The notes under the pieces: model-generated
Databases searched by the model: none
Told to the model about the DNA's origin: nothing
Seen by the model: the letters and a program-made list of their open reading frames with translations, nothing else
Made by a program: the position numbers and the translations under genes
Assembly: GCA_902564695.1 (NCBI GenBank)
Contig: CACFCB010000012.1
Coordinates: 1-39,373 of the forward strand
Reading direction: 5' to 3'
Length of the DNA: 39,373 nucleotides
Source: an uncultured Prochlorococcus sp.
GTDB taxonomy: Bacteria > Cyanobacteriota > Cyanobacteriia > PCC-6307 > Cyanobiaceae
Shown here: piece by piece, positions 1-8,066 of the stretch
Layout of the letters: every line of letters begins with the position of its first letter
Numbering within the stretch: the stretch's first letter is position 1

Positions 1-1047
1 CTTGAGATAAAAAATTTATGGCATTCGTTTGATTCCTGTAAAAATCCAAATTGGGTTCTTCAGGATATTAGACTATCACTCAAATCTGGAGAAATAGTTG
101 GTATTCTTGGCCCTTCAGGTTGTGGTAAAACCACTCTTTTGAGACTTATTGCAGGATTTGATAAACCTAGTAAAGGAATAATAAAAAAAGATGGAAAAAT
201 AATTTCCGATACCAATTACATTCTTCCACCAGAGAGAAGAAAAATTGGCATGGTTTTTCAAGATTATGCTCTTTTCCCACATTTAAAAGTTTGGGATAAT
301 GTTTGCTTTGGAATTTCAAGAAAGAAAAGTTCTCTAAAACGTGTTAATTGGCTCTTAGATTTGTTGGGTATTAATGAATTAAAAAGTAGATATCCTCATG
401 AACTATCAGGTGGACAAAGGCAAAGAGTTGCTTTAGCAAGGTCCTTGGCTCCAGGTACTTCGGTAGTTTTGCTGGACGAACCATTTTGCTCATTAGATGT
501 TCAAGTTCGTTCTCGTTTAAGATCAGAACTTTCTTCAGTTCTTAAATCTTGCTCTGCTTCGGCTTTTCTTGTAACCCATGACCCACATGAAGCATTGGCT
601 ATTTGTGATCGAATTGCTGTTATGAAAAATGGAAAGATACAGCAATTTTCAATACCTTCAGAGATAGTTTTAAATCCATCTAATGATTTTGTTGGTCAGT
701 TTGTTCTACAACAAAATATATTGCCTATTACATTTTCTAATGATGGATATGTCACCCCTGTCGGTCAACTAAGCTTACCAAAGAATATATTAATATCCAA
801 TGAATCAGTTTGTATGTTTGATAAGAAATCTATTAGTATTGAGAAAAATGAAAGTGGTAAGTATACTGTTTTAGCAAGGGAGTATCGAATTAATCATTTT
901 GTATATACCGTGGCTATTGGTGATCTAAAGGTTAAAGTAGAGTCTAATTTAGATCTTGTTTTAAATATTGGAGACAAATGCAATATTGAATATATTCTGG
1001 GACAGTATTTTCACATACTCCCTGAAAATATAAAGTCTAATTTTTAA
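1..1047 (+). CDS. futC: Fe3+ ABC transporter ATP-binding protein, 5' end cut by window
   Basis: The reading frame is open from base 1, so the gene begins to the left of the window; a TTG at 139 is internal. Visible motifs in order: Walker A GPSGCGKTT (bases 109-135), Q-loop MVFQDYALFPH, signature LSGGQRQR, Walker B VVLLDEPF, D-loop SLD and H-loop THD, then a C-terminal beta-rich tail of about 100 residues of the TOBE-like type found in FbpC/FutC and other importers of the CUT1/Fe3+ class. It would energise uptake of ferric iron (or another small solute) through an inner-membrane permease that is not in the window. The iron assignment rests on the family resemblance plus the ferritin gene 163 bp downstream and the Pcb antenna nearby; a polyamine or thiamine importer ATPase is the main alternative. 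Confidence 0.75.
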   Translation, partial: LEIKNLWHSFDSCKNPNWVLQDIRLSLKSGEIVGILGPSGCGKTTLLRLIAGFDKPSKGIIKKDGKIISDTNYILPPERRKIGMVFQDYALFPHLKVWDNVCFGISRKKSSLKRVNWLLDLLGINELKSRYPHELSGGQRQRVALARSLAPGTSVVLLDEPFCSLDVQVRSRLRSELSSVLKSCSASAFLVTHDPHEALAICDRIAVMKNGKIQQFSIPSEIVLNPSNDFVGQFVLQQNILPITFSNDGYVTPVGQLSLPKNILISNESVCMFDKKSISIEKNESGKYTVLAREYRINHFVYTVAIGDLKVKVESNLDLVLNIGDKCNIEYILGQYFHILPENIKSNF

Positions 1048-1210
1048 TTAATCACTGCCATGATCAATCTTTTCTTTAAGCAATTGAGATTCATTATCAA
1101 ATGAATAAATTTGAATTTCGGGGAAAATAACAACAAAATGATATAAAAACAGGTAATATTTGATTGAGCTAAAAATATTTTTTCATTTTCCTTTTTAGCT
1201 TATTTTGGAT

Positions 1211-1762
1211 ATGCAATCAGCCACATCTAGTTCTATAGGACTTAACAGAGGTCCTTCAGGTCGTGCTGTTGCACAGCCGATGGATTTTGATCTTCTTGAA
1301 GCTCTATATCAACATACTTCCCTTGAGAGGGTATCTAGCGCTCAATATCTCGCCATGTCCTTTTGGTGTTTAGAAAGAGAACTAAGAGGCTTTTCAAGCT
1401 TCTTTAAGAAAGAGTCTTTATCTGAGCAAGAACATGGTTACAATTTTGCGAAATATATAATCGCTAGAGGTCAAAATATTTTACTTGATGAAGTAACTAA
1501 GCCAATTCAAGAGTGGAAATCAGTTGAAGAGTTGGTTTCTTTGTCCTTCCAAATGGAGGCTGATGTTACGACTTCAGTGCAGCAATTATATTCTATGGCA
1601 GAAAGATCAAACGATACACGAACAACTGTATTCTTAGATCCTGTAATTGAAGAACAAATAAAATCAGAGGATGAAATGGCTTACATACTTGGTAAAGTTA
1701 AATTTGCAAATAATGATCCTTCGGCACTTTTTATCATTGATAACGAATTAAATATTAATTAA
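1211..1762 (+). CDS. Ferritin (183 aa)
   Basis: Iron-storage ferroxidase of the ferritin fold. Ferroxidase-centre residues are all visible: E39 in LERVSSAQYLAMS, E72 and H75 in SEQEHG, E116 in QMEAD and Q149 in EEQIK, spaced as in classic four-helix ferritins. It oxidises Fe2+ and stores it as a ferric core in a 24-mer in the cytoplasm. The N-terminal 24 residues are a Ser/Gly-rich extension typical of marine cyanobacterial ferritins. I place the start at ATG 1211 rather than the in-frame TTG at 1205. It lies downstream of the FutC-like gene on the same strand with a 163 bp gap, so it likely has its own promoter; no clear Fur box was seen there. Confidence 0.93.
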   Translation: MQSATSSSIGLNRGPSGRAVAQPMDFDLLEALYQHTSLERVSSAQYLAMSFWCLERELRGFSSFFKKESLSEQEHGYNFAKYIIARGQNILLDEVTKPIQEWKSVEELVSLSFQMEADVTTSVQQLYSMAERSNDTRTTVFLDPVIEEQIKSEDEMAYILGKVKFANNDPSALFIIDNELNIN

Positions 1763-1771
1763 ATTAATAAT

Positions 1772-1786
1772 CAAATCTTAGATTTG
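1772..1786. terminator. Short AT-rich hairpin between convergent genes
   Basis: CAAATCT and AGATTTG (7 bp each) flank one T, between the end of the ferritin gene and the end of the 93-codon minus gene. The arms overlap the last codons of the latter. It is weak and lacks a G/C core, so its role as terminator is only suggested by position. Confidence 0.3.
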
Positions 1787-2059
1787 CTGAAAAGTTGAGG
1801 ATCTTCTACTGATCTCAAATAAGAACTCTAAGGATAAATCATTACTATTATTCATTAATAAACTCTTAGAAATACTAATTATTTTGGATTTGGCTTGATT
1901 TAATTTAACTAGTTCTAATTTTAATCTTTTTGTTAAAAGTTTATTATGGCATGTTTTTAATGAGTAATTTATATTTTTTGATCTAATTTTTATATACTCT
2001 ATTTCTTTGCAAAGAGTTAGTACTAATGATTCAGAATTAGAATGTAGTTTTTTATGCAT
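1778..2059 (-). CDS. Hypothetical helical protein (93 aa)
   Basis: I do not recognise a family. The protein is Lys/Ser/Leu-rich, has no signal peptide or membrane segment, and appears to be mostly alpha-helical with possible amphipathic or short coiled-coil stretches (KRLKLELVKLNQAKSK). It starts with ATG 7 bp after the stop of the Crp-family regulator and in the same direction, so both are probably on one mRNA. That linkage makes a role as partner or modulator of the regulator possible, but nothing in the sequence proves it. Confidence 0.65.
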   Translation of the reverse strand: MHKKLHSNSESLVLTLCKEIEYIKIRSKNINYSLKTCHNKLLTKRLKLELVKLNQAKSKIISISKSLLMNNSNDLSLEFLFEISRRSSTFQQI

Positions 2060-2066
2060 TATTCAA

Positions 2067-2663
2067 TTACGCAGTTAAAGGTGATGACTCTATGAACTCT
2101 GGAGCAAGACTTACAGTTTGATCTCCGGATGGAGATTTTAGTAATTCTGCCGTTCTTAGTCTTGAGATTAGCCTGGTAGAAGTAACTCTTGTAGAGCCAA
2201 TAAGCTCCCCAATTCTTTCGTGAGTGAGCCTAAAAGGCAATTGGCACCAATCACCGCATCTTTTTCCCAATCTATTAACCAATAATGCAAATAAAGCTTG
2301 AAGTCTTTGTTCTGCATTACCCAAGTGTCTAATTCTAAGTAGTTGGAGTGTCCACTCGTTAACAGCGTCGTATCCCACTTCTTCAGCTGTTGACTCTGCG
2401 TCACTTCTAAAGCAAAGAGGCGTTAATGCTTCTACGCAAACGCCTTCGCTGCATAAACGATCAGTTCTTAGTTGGTCTCCTGATTGCAAAAAGGCCAATG
2501 TCATGCCTTCTGTTTCCTCACATGGACAATAAACACGAGCAATTCCCTCTAAAACTTCTAAACATGAATCTCCTCTTCGTGAGGATGGATCGATAAGTAC
2601 TGATTGACCAGTAGCCATTCGAACGGCTGATGCTGGTATGTCTGTGTAGCCTCTAAAGCTCAT
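2067..2663 (-). CDS. Crp/Fnr-family transcriptional regulator (198 aa)
   Basis: An N-terminal cupin/cNMP-type beta-roll (about residues 10-110) is followed by a long dimerisation helix and a C-terminal winged helix with the recognition segment LTHERIGELIGSTRVTSTRL, typical of the Crp/Fnr superfamily (compare NtcA and PrfA-like proteins). The N-terminal domain contains Cys residues (YCPCEET and others), which might sense redox or metal, but no Fnr-type four-Cys cluster motif is apparent. I chose ATG 2663; the frame extends upstream to a TTG at 2741 but that part looks non-coding. It lies between the Pcb antenna gene and the ferritin gene, so control of iron or light responses is plausible (inference). 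Confidence 0.85.
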   Translation of the reverse strand: MSFRGYTDIPASAVRMATGQSVLIDPSSRRGDSCLEVLEGIARVYCPCEETEGMTLAFLQSGDQLRTDRLCSEGVCVEALTPLCFRSDAESTAEEVGYDAVNEWTLQLLRIRHLGNAEQRLQALFALLVNRLGKRCGDWCQLPFRLTHERIGELIGSTRVTSTRLISRLRTAELLKSPSGDQTVSLAPEFIESSPLTA

Positions 2664-2877
2664 TACGCAAAAAGAGCTCGATTGGATTTCTAATTTACAC
2701 AAAAAAGAAGCCTTTTTGCAACCGATTCTCAATAGCAACAAGCTTTTTGAGATATGTAAGTATTTTTTTACAATTTTACGTATAAAAAATTACTTTCAAG
2801 ACCTTTTTATTTGATGAAAGTGTGTTTTTTATGACATTTGTCCGAATAGTTTTGTGATCTTTCTGGAAATTAAACTC

Positions 2878-2908
2878 AAAAAAAAAGGCCCGCATTGCGG
2901 ACCTTTTT
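2878..2908 (-). terminator. Rho-independent terminator after pcb
   Basis: Read on the minus strand: an A-rich lead, GGTCCGC, loop AAT, GCGGGCC, then a run of T. The stem continues with A:T pairs on both sides. It lies 35 bp beyond the pcb stop codon and is the strongest G/C hairpin in the left part of the window. Confidence 0.85.
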
Positions 2909-2942
2909 GATCACTATTTTAATAGTGTTATAGGCAATTTAA

Positions 2943-4001
2943 TCAACCGTTGGTGATTTTAGCGTTTTCCATATTGTCGAACGCTTTACCTACGCGTCTG
3001 AAGTCAAATCCCATAGCTCTAAGTGCATGCCAAAGATGTCCTTGGATGAAGAAGAAGCCAAGATAGAAGTGAACATTTGCCAACCAGGCTCTAGCTGTAT
3101 GAGCGCCAGTAGCAAGCGAAGCGTCAGTATCAACAAAATATGGAGCGAAATCAAACTTCAGTTGAAGTACATCTCCAAAGAATTCGGTTGAATAAACAGT
3201 TGTGTTTGTTGAACTCCAGAAAGCTGCAACAAGAGCACAATAGCCAACACCAGCTAGTGAGTATGAAAGAACAGCTTCAGCTGAAAGAAGTCCTTTACCT
3301 TTGAATTCTGTGTACTCACCAAATTGCTTAGTGATGATGTGGAATGCACCACCAATAATTTCGAAGAATGCTAGGAAAGCATGACCGCCCATAACATCTT
3401 CCAAACTAGAAATTTGAAGGAAATCAGCTTGGTGATTCCAAATCATTCCTAAATCTAGGTTGTAAGAAACTGTACGAGTAGCTCCTAATGCAGTATCCCA
3501 AATACCATGATATTGAGCCCATTCAACGAATTGAATGTTTGCCAATCCTAGGAAAATAAGGTGATGACCAAGAATAAATGTAAGTTTGTCTGGATCGTCC
3601 CACTCGAAGTCAAACTTTTTAGGACGACTTCCTTCAGGATAGTTTCCTAAATCGCCGTCATATCTTGTGGAGTGAAGAATTCCACCAGCACCAAGTACAC
3701 CAGAGAAAATAAGGTGAAGTACAGCAATAACTGTGCAACCATAAGGTTCAGTTATTACTCCGTTTTCAATTCCACCTATTCCAAGTTGTGCAAGGTGAGG
3801 CAAGCAGATCAAGTTTTGATTACCCATCGCAACGGATGAGTCATAACGAGCTAGCTCAAATAAAGTGAACGCACCAGCCCAGAACATCATCAAACCAGCA
3901 TGGGCAGCATGCGCAGCTATGAATTTTCCGGAGCGATTGGTCGTTCCTGAATTACCCGCGTACCAGTCATAGGTAACGTTGGGGTTCCCGTAGGTCTGCA
4001 C
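2943..4001 (-). CDS. pcb: Pcb chlorophyll a/b-binding antenna protein (352 aa)
   Basis: Integral thylakoid light-harvesting protein of the CP43/IsiA family that binds divinyl chlorophylls and feeds a photosystem. The start MQTYGNPNVTYDWYAGN, the His pairs that ligate chlorophyll (AAHAAHAG near residues 29-36, GHHLIF, GGHAF, GHLWHALRAMGF near the C-terminus) and about six membrane segments are all characteristic; length is normal for Pcb. Translation begins at GTG, which fits the conserved N-terminus. The neighbours (ferritin, FutC-like ATPase, Crp-type regulator) suggest this paralogue could be the iron-stress-induced, PSI-associated type described in low-light strains, but sequence alone does not settle which Pcb letter it is. 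Confidence 0.97.
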   Translation of the reverse strand: MQTYGNPNVTYDWYAGNSGTTNRSGKFIAAHAAHAGLMMFWAGAFTLFELARYDSSVAMGNQNLICLPHLAQLGIGGIENGVITEPYGCTVIAVLHLIFSGVLGAGGILHSTRYDGDLGNYPEGSRPKKFDFEWDDPDKLTFILGHHLIFLGLANIQFVEWAQYHGIWDTALGATRTVSYNLDLGMIWNHQADFLQISSLEDVMGGHAFLAFFEIIGGAFHIITKQFGEYTEFKGKGLLSAEAVLSYSLAGVGYCALVAAFWSSTNTTVYSTEFFGDVLQLKFDFAPYFVDTDASLATGAHTARAWLANVHFYLGFFFIQGHLWHALRAMGFDFRRVGKAFDNMENAKITNG

Positions 4002-4080
4002 GAGAAATAAACAAAGAACAGTAAGAGGATATATTTAGAGCTCTATAAGTTCCATATCCCTTCACATTGCTTATTGAAAT

Positions 4081-4095
4081 TGTAGGTTTTGTACA
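4081..4095. promoter_or_regulatory. TGTA-N7-TACA dyad upstream of pcb
   Basis: An inverted repeat TGTA...TACA with a 7-base spacer lies 80 bp upstream of the pcb GTG. Crp/NtcA-type regulators bind related half-sites, usually with an 8-base spacer, so this is only a candidate operator. Such short dyads occur by chance in AT-rich DNA. Confidence 0.25.
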
Positions 4096-4144
4096 TATTT
4101 CATGATCATCTGCTACTAAATAAGATCTTCGTGTTATGGGTGCC

Positions 4145-4156
4145 TTAAGTACTTAA
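4145..4156. promoter_or_regulatory. Perfect 12-bp palindrome TTAAGTACTTAA
   Basis: The palindrome lies in the 254-bp divergent intergenic region between pcb (minus) and the AhpC/TSA-like gene (plus), 100 bp before the latter's start. It might be a binding site for a dimeric regulator; there is no second copy that I noticed. Confidence 0.2.
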
Positions 4157-4255
4157 AACAGCCCAGTTTCACTGTGTTTTTTACATTTGAAATCCTGAAA
4201 ATCTCATATTCATCATGGAGAGTTTGTTATTTTGAAGACAAATGAGTTTTAATTT

Positions 4256-4981
4256 ATGGACTATAAAAATATTCTTTATGACTTTTTTGGTGATAAGGGA
4301 ATTTTTCATTCAAATAGAAAGCGTTTAATTGTATTACTGGGCTCTTTTGCTGATTTTGATAGTTTTGAATATTCTCAACATTTAACGAAAAAGTCAAAAA
4401 TGCTAATTGATAATTCTATCGATTTGGTTGTTATTGGTATTGGTAGTGAAAAGTCAAAAGAAATTTTTTGTGAATTTACAAAGCTAGACATTAACAAAGT
4501 AATAGCAGTAAGTAATTGTGATCTTCATGACAAACTTAATTTGAGCAAAGGACTAGTATCACCTTTGCCAGCAATTATGAATTTATTGATTATGTGTGCT
4601 GGTATCAATTCTAAAGGAACTATAAAAGAAGTGATAAGAGGCTATTTGGGAGATGGCAATGCCAAAAGGATTTTTAATTCAGAAGAGGTTATAAAAATTG
4701 GACGATTTAGCTTCTTTAAAGGAAAAATGTTTGAGGTTTTTTCAAAGAAAAATTCTTTAAGACCTTTTGAATTGGCCACAAGACGTCTTTTGAATATGAT
4801 TGAAATTCTATATAATTGGAAAACCTATGTCCCAGACCCTTCTTTTCTTACTCAAAGAGGGGCTACTATATTATTTAATGAAAATGATGAAATTCTTTAT
4901 AAATTTATTTCCCAAAGTCTTTTAGGATATTCAAATAAAATGAGCAACCCATTGTTATTTCTCGATGATTTTATCAATTAA
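4256..4981 (+). CDS. AhpC/TSA (thioredoxin-fold) family protein without peroxidatic Cys (241 aa)
   Basis: Resembles the cyanobacterial AhpC/TSA_2 (peroxiredoxin-like) proteins: a beta strand LIVLLGSF, then DFDSFEYSQ where true peroxiredoxins have their CPxC, the core LVVIGIG, a central LLIMCAGINSKGTIKEV segment, and the C-terminal block RPFELATRRLLNMIE...TYVPD...QRGATIL that marks this group. Because the peroxidatic cysteine position is occupied by Asp/Phe residues, peroxidase chemistry is unlikely. No signal peptide. It is followed 10 bp later by a zinc-ribbon membrane microprotein on the same strand, probably co-transcribed. The family's physiological role is not established. Confidence 0.75.
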   Translation: MDYKNILYDFFGDKGIFHSNRKRLIVLLGSFADFDSFEYSQHLTKKSKMLIDNSIDLVVIGIGSEKSKEIFCEFTKLDINKVIAVSNCDLHDKLNLSKGLVSPLPAIMNLLIMCAGINSKGTIKEVIRGYLGDGNAKRIFNSEEVIKIGRFSFFKGKMFEVFSKKNSLRPFELATRRLLNMIEILYNWKTYVPDPSFLTQRGATILFNENDEILYKFISQSLLGYSNKMSNPLLFLDDFIN

Positions 4982-4991
4982 TTAAATCTAA

Positions 4992-5207
4992 ATGATTAAG
5001 AATAAATGCTTGGTTTGCGGAGGCTTATCTTTTAGAGCTGATCGTGCATTATCTGGAAGATTAGTTTGTATATCATGTGGTAATCCATATGGTGTTAGAG
5101 GAGCTAGTAACAGGCCGCCTAATAAATTCAACTCTTATTCGCCAAATAAAAAAACTATATTTTTTATTATTATGTTTATTCTTGCTTTTATTCTTGTGGT
5201 TATCTAA
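4992..5207 (+). CDS. Zinc-ribbon plus single-TM microprotein (71 aa)
   Basis: Two CxxC knuckles, C6/C9 and C26/C29, form a likely zinc ribbon at the N-terminus; a basic Asn/Pro-rich linker follows and residues about 54-71 are one hydrophobic membrane helix ending at the C-terminus. This would be a tail-anchored protein with a cytosolic or stromal-side zinc domain. It follows the AhpC/TSA-like gene by 10 bp and overlaps the end of the convergent ABC ATPase gene by 4 bp. No function is known to me. Confidence 0.75.
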   Translation: MIKNKCLVCGGLSFRADRALSGRLVCISCGNPYGVRGASNRPPNKFNSYSPNKKTIFFIIMFILAFILVVI

Positions 5208-6016
5208 TCACATATTGGAATAGTTCTCCAATAATTATCATGTTTTATTACTTTAATAGAAATATCAAAAAGATCACTTAATATTTCTGAAGTGATGACT
5301 TCATCTGGTTTTCCATCTTTGATTATGGTCCCTTTTTTTATTAATATTACTCTATTTGTTTGAGGAATGATTGATTCTAAGCTATGGGTGACATAAATTA
5401 TATTTACTGATTTATTAATAAGCTTTATTAGTAATTTATTTATAATATAATTTGATTTTATATCTAAATTGCAAAAAGGCTCATCAAGTACTAGAAATTT
5501 TGGATGATAAACAAAGACCCTAGCTAGTAATGCCCTTCTTTTTTGACCATCTGATAATGAATGAAAATCTTGATTAACAATATCTTCTAACTCCAACTCA
5601 TTTATTAAGTCTTTAATTTTTTTTAAATCATTTTTTGAAAGTAAACTTGAGTTTCTTGCATTATATTGTCCATTAAAGCCTGATAATATTAACTCATACA
5701 CGATTACGCCTTTATTTACCCTATCCTCCATTTCTTTAAAAAGGAATCCTACTTTTTTTCTTAAATCCCAAATATTTATATTTTCTTTGTTGAAAAGTCT
5801 AAATGAACTTTTATTAGAAACTATTGGATAAATTGACCTATTTAATAATTTCAGGAATGTTGATTTGCCAGATCCGTTTGGACCTAAGATGACAGTATTT
5901 TCATCATAGTTAAGATTTATATTTAAATTTGATAAGATTTGTTTTTGATCAATAAATACATTTACTTTTTCTAAGCTTGCCCAAGATGTTAATTGTTTTT
6001 GTAAATTATCTACCAT
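5204..6016 (-). CDS. Orphan ABC transporter ATP-binding protein (270 aa)
   Basis: Cytoplasmic ATPase subunit. Walker A GPNGSGKST (residues 45-53), signature LSDGQKRRALLAR (from 154), Walker B FLVLDEP (174-180) and H-loop H211 are intact. It resembles the single-domain ATPases annotated as ModF-like or iron-complex/metal type, but no permease or binding protein lies beside it. It starts 33 bp after the Rieske oxygenase gene in the same direction and so is probably translated from the same mRNA; its 3' end overlaps the zinc-ribbon gene by 4 bp on the other strand. Substrate cannot be told. Confidence 0.85.
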   Translation of the reverse strand: MVDNLQKQLTSWASLEKVNVFIDQKQILSNLNINLNYDENTVILGPNGSGKSTFLKLLNRSIYPIVSNKSSFRLFNKENINIWDLRKKVGFLFKEMEDRVNKGVIVYELILSGFNGQYNARNSSLLSKNDLKKIKDLINELELEDIVNQDFHSLSDGQKRRALLARVFVYHPKFLVLDEPFCNLDIKSNYIINKLLIKLINKSVNIIYVTHSLESIIPQTNRVILIKKGTIIKDGKPDEVITSEILSDLFDISIKVIKHDNYWRTIPICD

Positions 6017-6049
6017 CCTTATTTTTTGTTAACTTAAATAATTTTATAT

Positions 6050-7384
6050 TTATAATAGTAAGAGAATAATACTTATAGGGAATAATGCTCTAGTTAGTAG
6101 TTTAATTAGTATTTTTCTATTATTCTTAATTGCCATTTCAGGATTCTCTGGAGGATATAACATGCCTCTATCATTATGTACGTTATTAGTAGTTGAGTTT
6201 GTTGGATGTATATCCCAGGGCTTTTCTTTATTTAATGCATTTTGTAACCAATCCCAATAATATTGAACCATTTTATCTTCTCCCAGTAATTTAACATTAT
6301 CTTTTTGTATGTAACCCATTTGTTCATTAAATGTCTGGGTTTTTAAAACCTGATAATCTTCTGTGAAAATTTTGTAAAATGTCTTTCTTTGCAAATTACT
6401 AAATAAAACTAAATTCGTAAATAATTTATTCTTTAGAAATTTTCTATAATGTCTGACTATTACCCTTGCTCTATTATTTCCTAGTGGAATATGATCTAAA
6501 ACTTGAATATATCGGGTGCTTTCAGGAGATCCTTTGTAAATAAATATTCTGCCAGGTGGGACAAATTTTATTCTTATAAACTCTTCTTGAGAACTTGTTT
6601 TATAAGAATATATACTTTCTATTTGCCTGTTATCACGTTTTATTTTTTGATTGAAACTAGTTATCGTATTTCTGTTTACATTTTTATCTGGAATTGTATT
6701 TCCATGCATCCAAAAGACATGTAATATATCAAGATGATTTTCAATAATCCTTGCCCAATCTGCCTTGAAATCTACATAAACTTCTTCATATTCATATTCC
6801 GAAGAAGGAAATCCATAAGAATCTGGTAGTAAACTATTCAAGGAAGATTTTATTTCAAAATCTTCAATATTTGATTGAGGTGTGCCAGTGTAATAAATAT
6901 AAATATAACCTTCTTTTTCTACACATGGATATTGGAGTAACTTTATACTCTTTGCATAGTTATCGTAATTTGAATCAATGATATGTTGGCAAGTTATTCT
7001 GTCTAAATTTGTGCAACTACCTTGTGATGAAAACCTTGCTCCATGATATGGACATACAAGTTGACCATTAATTACTTCGCCACCTAAGAAAGAAGCGCCT
7101 CTATGAGGACAGATATCTTTTACACATCTAACGATATTCTCTCTATCACGATACAAAACAAGAGGCTCATTATAAATTGTGAAGAAGTTTAATTTTCCTT
7201 CTTTCAATTCTTCACTACTTGAAACTGAATACCAACCTAATAGGCCATTTGTAAGTTGATTTATAGGTTTTGATGCTGTATTCTCTTGGCTTTTTAAACT
7301 TTTATGGTCATCATAATTTGAACTAATGAGATTATTAGTCTCATAATCAATGGATTTATTATCTTTTCCTTTTTCTTCCTTCAT
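6050..7384 (-). CDS. Rieske [2Fe-2S] oxygenase, pheophorbide a oxygenase / Lls1-like (444 aa)
   Basis: The Rieske cluster ligands are visible as C92-x-H94 (CPHRG) and C111-x2-H114 (CPYHG). The mononuclear iron site lies in NHLDILHVFWMHGN (H222, H227 as likely ligands). A C-terminal hydrophobic stretch (about residues 426-444) would anchor it in the membrane, as in plant PaO, Tic55 and CAO relatives. In these families the substrate is a chlorophyll derivative; in cyanobacteria the homologues are often named cell-death suppressor Lls1-like and the actual substrate is not settled. The first 40 residues are a charged, low-complexity extension. The ABC ATPase gene follows 33 bp downstream. Confidence 0.88.
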   Translation of the reverse strand: MKEEKGKDNKSIDYETNNLISSNYDDHKSLKSQENTASKPINQLTNGLLGWYSVSSSEELKEGKLNFFTIYNEPLVLYRDRENIVRCVKDICPHRGASFLGGEVINGQLVCPYHGARFSSQGSCTNLDRITCQHIIDSNYDNYAKSIKLLQYPCVEKEGYIYIYYTGTPQSNIEDFEIKSSLNSLLPDSYGFPSSEYEYEEVYVDFKADWARIIENHLDILHVFWMHGNTIPDKNVNRNTITSFNQKIKRDNRQIESIYSYKTSSQEEFIRIKFVPPGRIFIYKGSPESTRYIQVLDHIPLGNNRARVIVRHYRKFLKNKLFTNLVLFSNLQRKTFYKIFTEDYQVLKTQTFNEQMGYIQKDNVKLLGEDKMVQYYWDWLQNALNKEKPWDIHPTNSTTNNVHNDRGMLYPPENPEMAIKNNRKILIKLLTRALFPISIILLLL

Positions 7385-7573
7385 ATACGAGTAGATCTTT
7401 TAAAGAGATAAAAATTACCTCATTTGAAAAGAATTCTCCTGTTATTATGTCCCCAAAAAAATAGCACCTAAAGCCTTCATAAATCGATTAAATTTACATA
7501 AAAAAACTTGGAAGCAAAATAGTACTTCTTTATAGATTTTATTAATGCTTTTTTCGCACAGGATAGAATATCG

Positions 7574-7765
7574 TTATATGTTGTTTGGAGTTAGCTCAAT
7601 GCTTTCTATAAATTCAGAAGCTTCTTCAATGTCATTGCAAAACTTGCATGTACCAAGGTAACAACCTAGGTATCGCATAAAGGATGTTTTGCCACCTGTA
7701 AGCTGATATTCATGTATCGTTCCTCCTTGAGGTGTTGCTTTTACGAGTTGTGGTAAAGCGGCCAT
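7574..7765 (-). CDS. Small conserved-looking protein with a Cys-rich centre (63 aa)
   Basis: Unrecognised. The centre reads YLGCYLGTCKFCND, giving C35, C40 and C43 with a CxxC pair, preceded by a Gly/Thr-rich segment and followed by an acidic tail. Starts with ATG and stands alone, with about 190 bp to the Rieske gene. A metal- or redox-binding role is possible from the cysteines only. Confidence 0.6.
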   Translation of the reverse strand: MAALPQLVKATPQGGTIHEYQLTGGKTSFMRYLGCYLGTCKFCNDIEEASEFIESIELTPNNI

Positions 7766-7895
7766 TTAGAGAATTCTTTTCTCGTAATTTGGTTACATAA
7801 CGGATACGTTGCAATAGGTAAAATTACCAAAAAGCACGAATATTCTTTTTTCTTAAGATCTATAGTTTGATTTCTTATGATCCCATCCCTGTAAA

Positions 7896-8066
7896 TTAAT
7901 CGGTATATCCATCATCGTCTTCTGAATTAATGATGCGAGGGGTGTTTTTCATATGTTCATCCCATGGGTGAACATATGATTCTTTATCTGAGTAAACCTC
8001 ACTTTTTAGCTCTTCTATCAAGGTTTCGAATTGTTTTATTATCCTTTTTAGATTGTCTTTTTTCAT
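7896..8066 (-). CDS. Small acidic protein (56 aa), short gene on the minus strand
   Basis: An ATG at 8066 opens 56 codons ending with TAA at 7896. The product starts MKKDNLKRIIKQFETLIEEL, probably a helix, and ends with NTPRIINSEDDDGYTD, a very acidic tail. Composition, helix periodicity and the patterned C-terminus look like a genuine protein, unlike the hydrophobic Phe/Ile-rich translation of the opposite strand. No signal peptide or membrane segment. Family not recognised; small proteins of this size are common in Prochlorococcus. A CATATGTTCA/TGAACATATG inverted repeat (7950-7978) falls inside the coding sequence. Confidence 0.65.
   Translation of the reverse strand: MKKDNLKRIIKQFETLIEELKSEVYSDKESYVHPWDEHMKNTPRIINSEDDDGYTD

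Noticed and set aside
1048-1205. Minus-strand open stretch ending ...SQLLKEKIDHGSD between the FutC-like and ferritin genes
   Set aside because: Forty-odd codons without any ATG or GTG start; frames of this size arise by chance in AT-rich DNA.
2780-2793. Exact GTA-N8-TAC (NtcA-type) site upstream of the Crp-family gene
   Set aside because: No matching -10 box at the usual distance, and the short consensus is expected to occur by chance many times in DNA of this composition.
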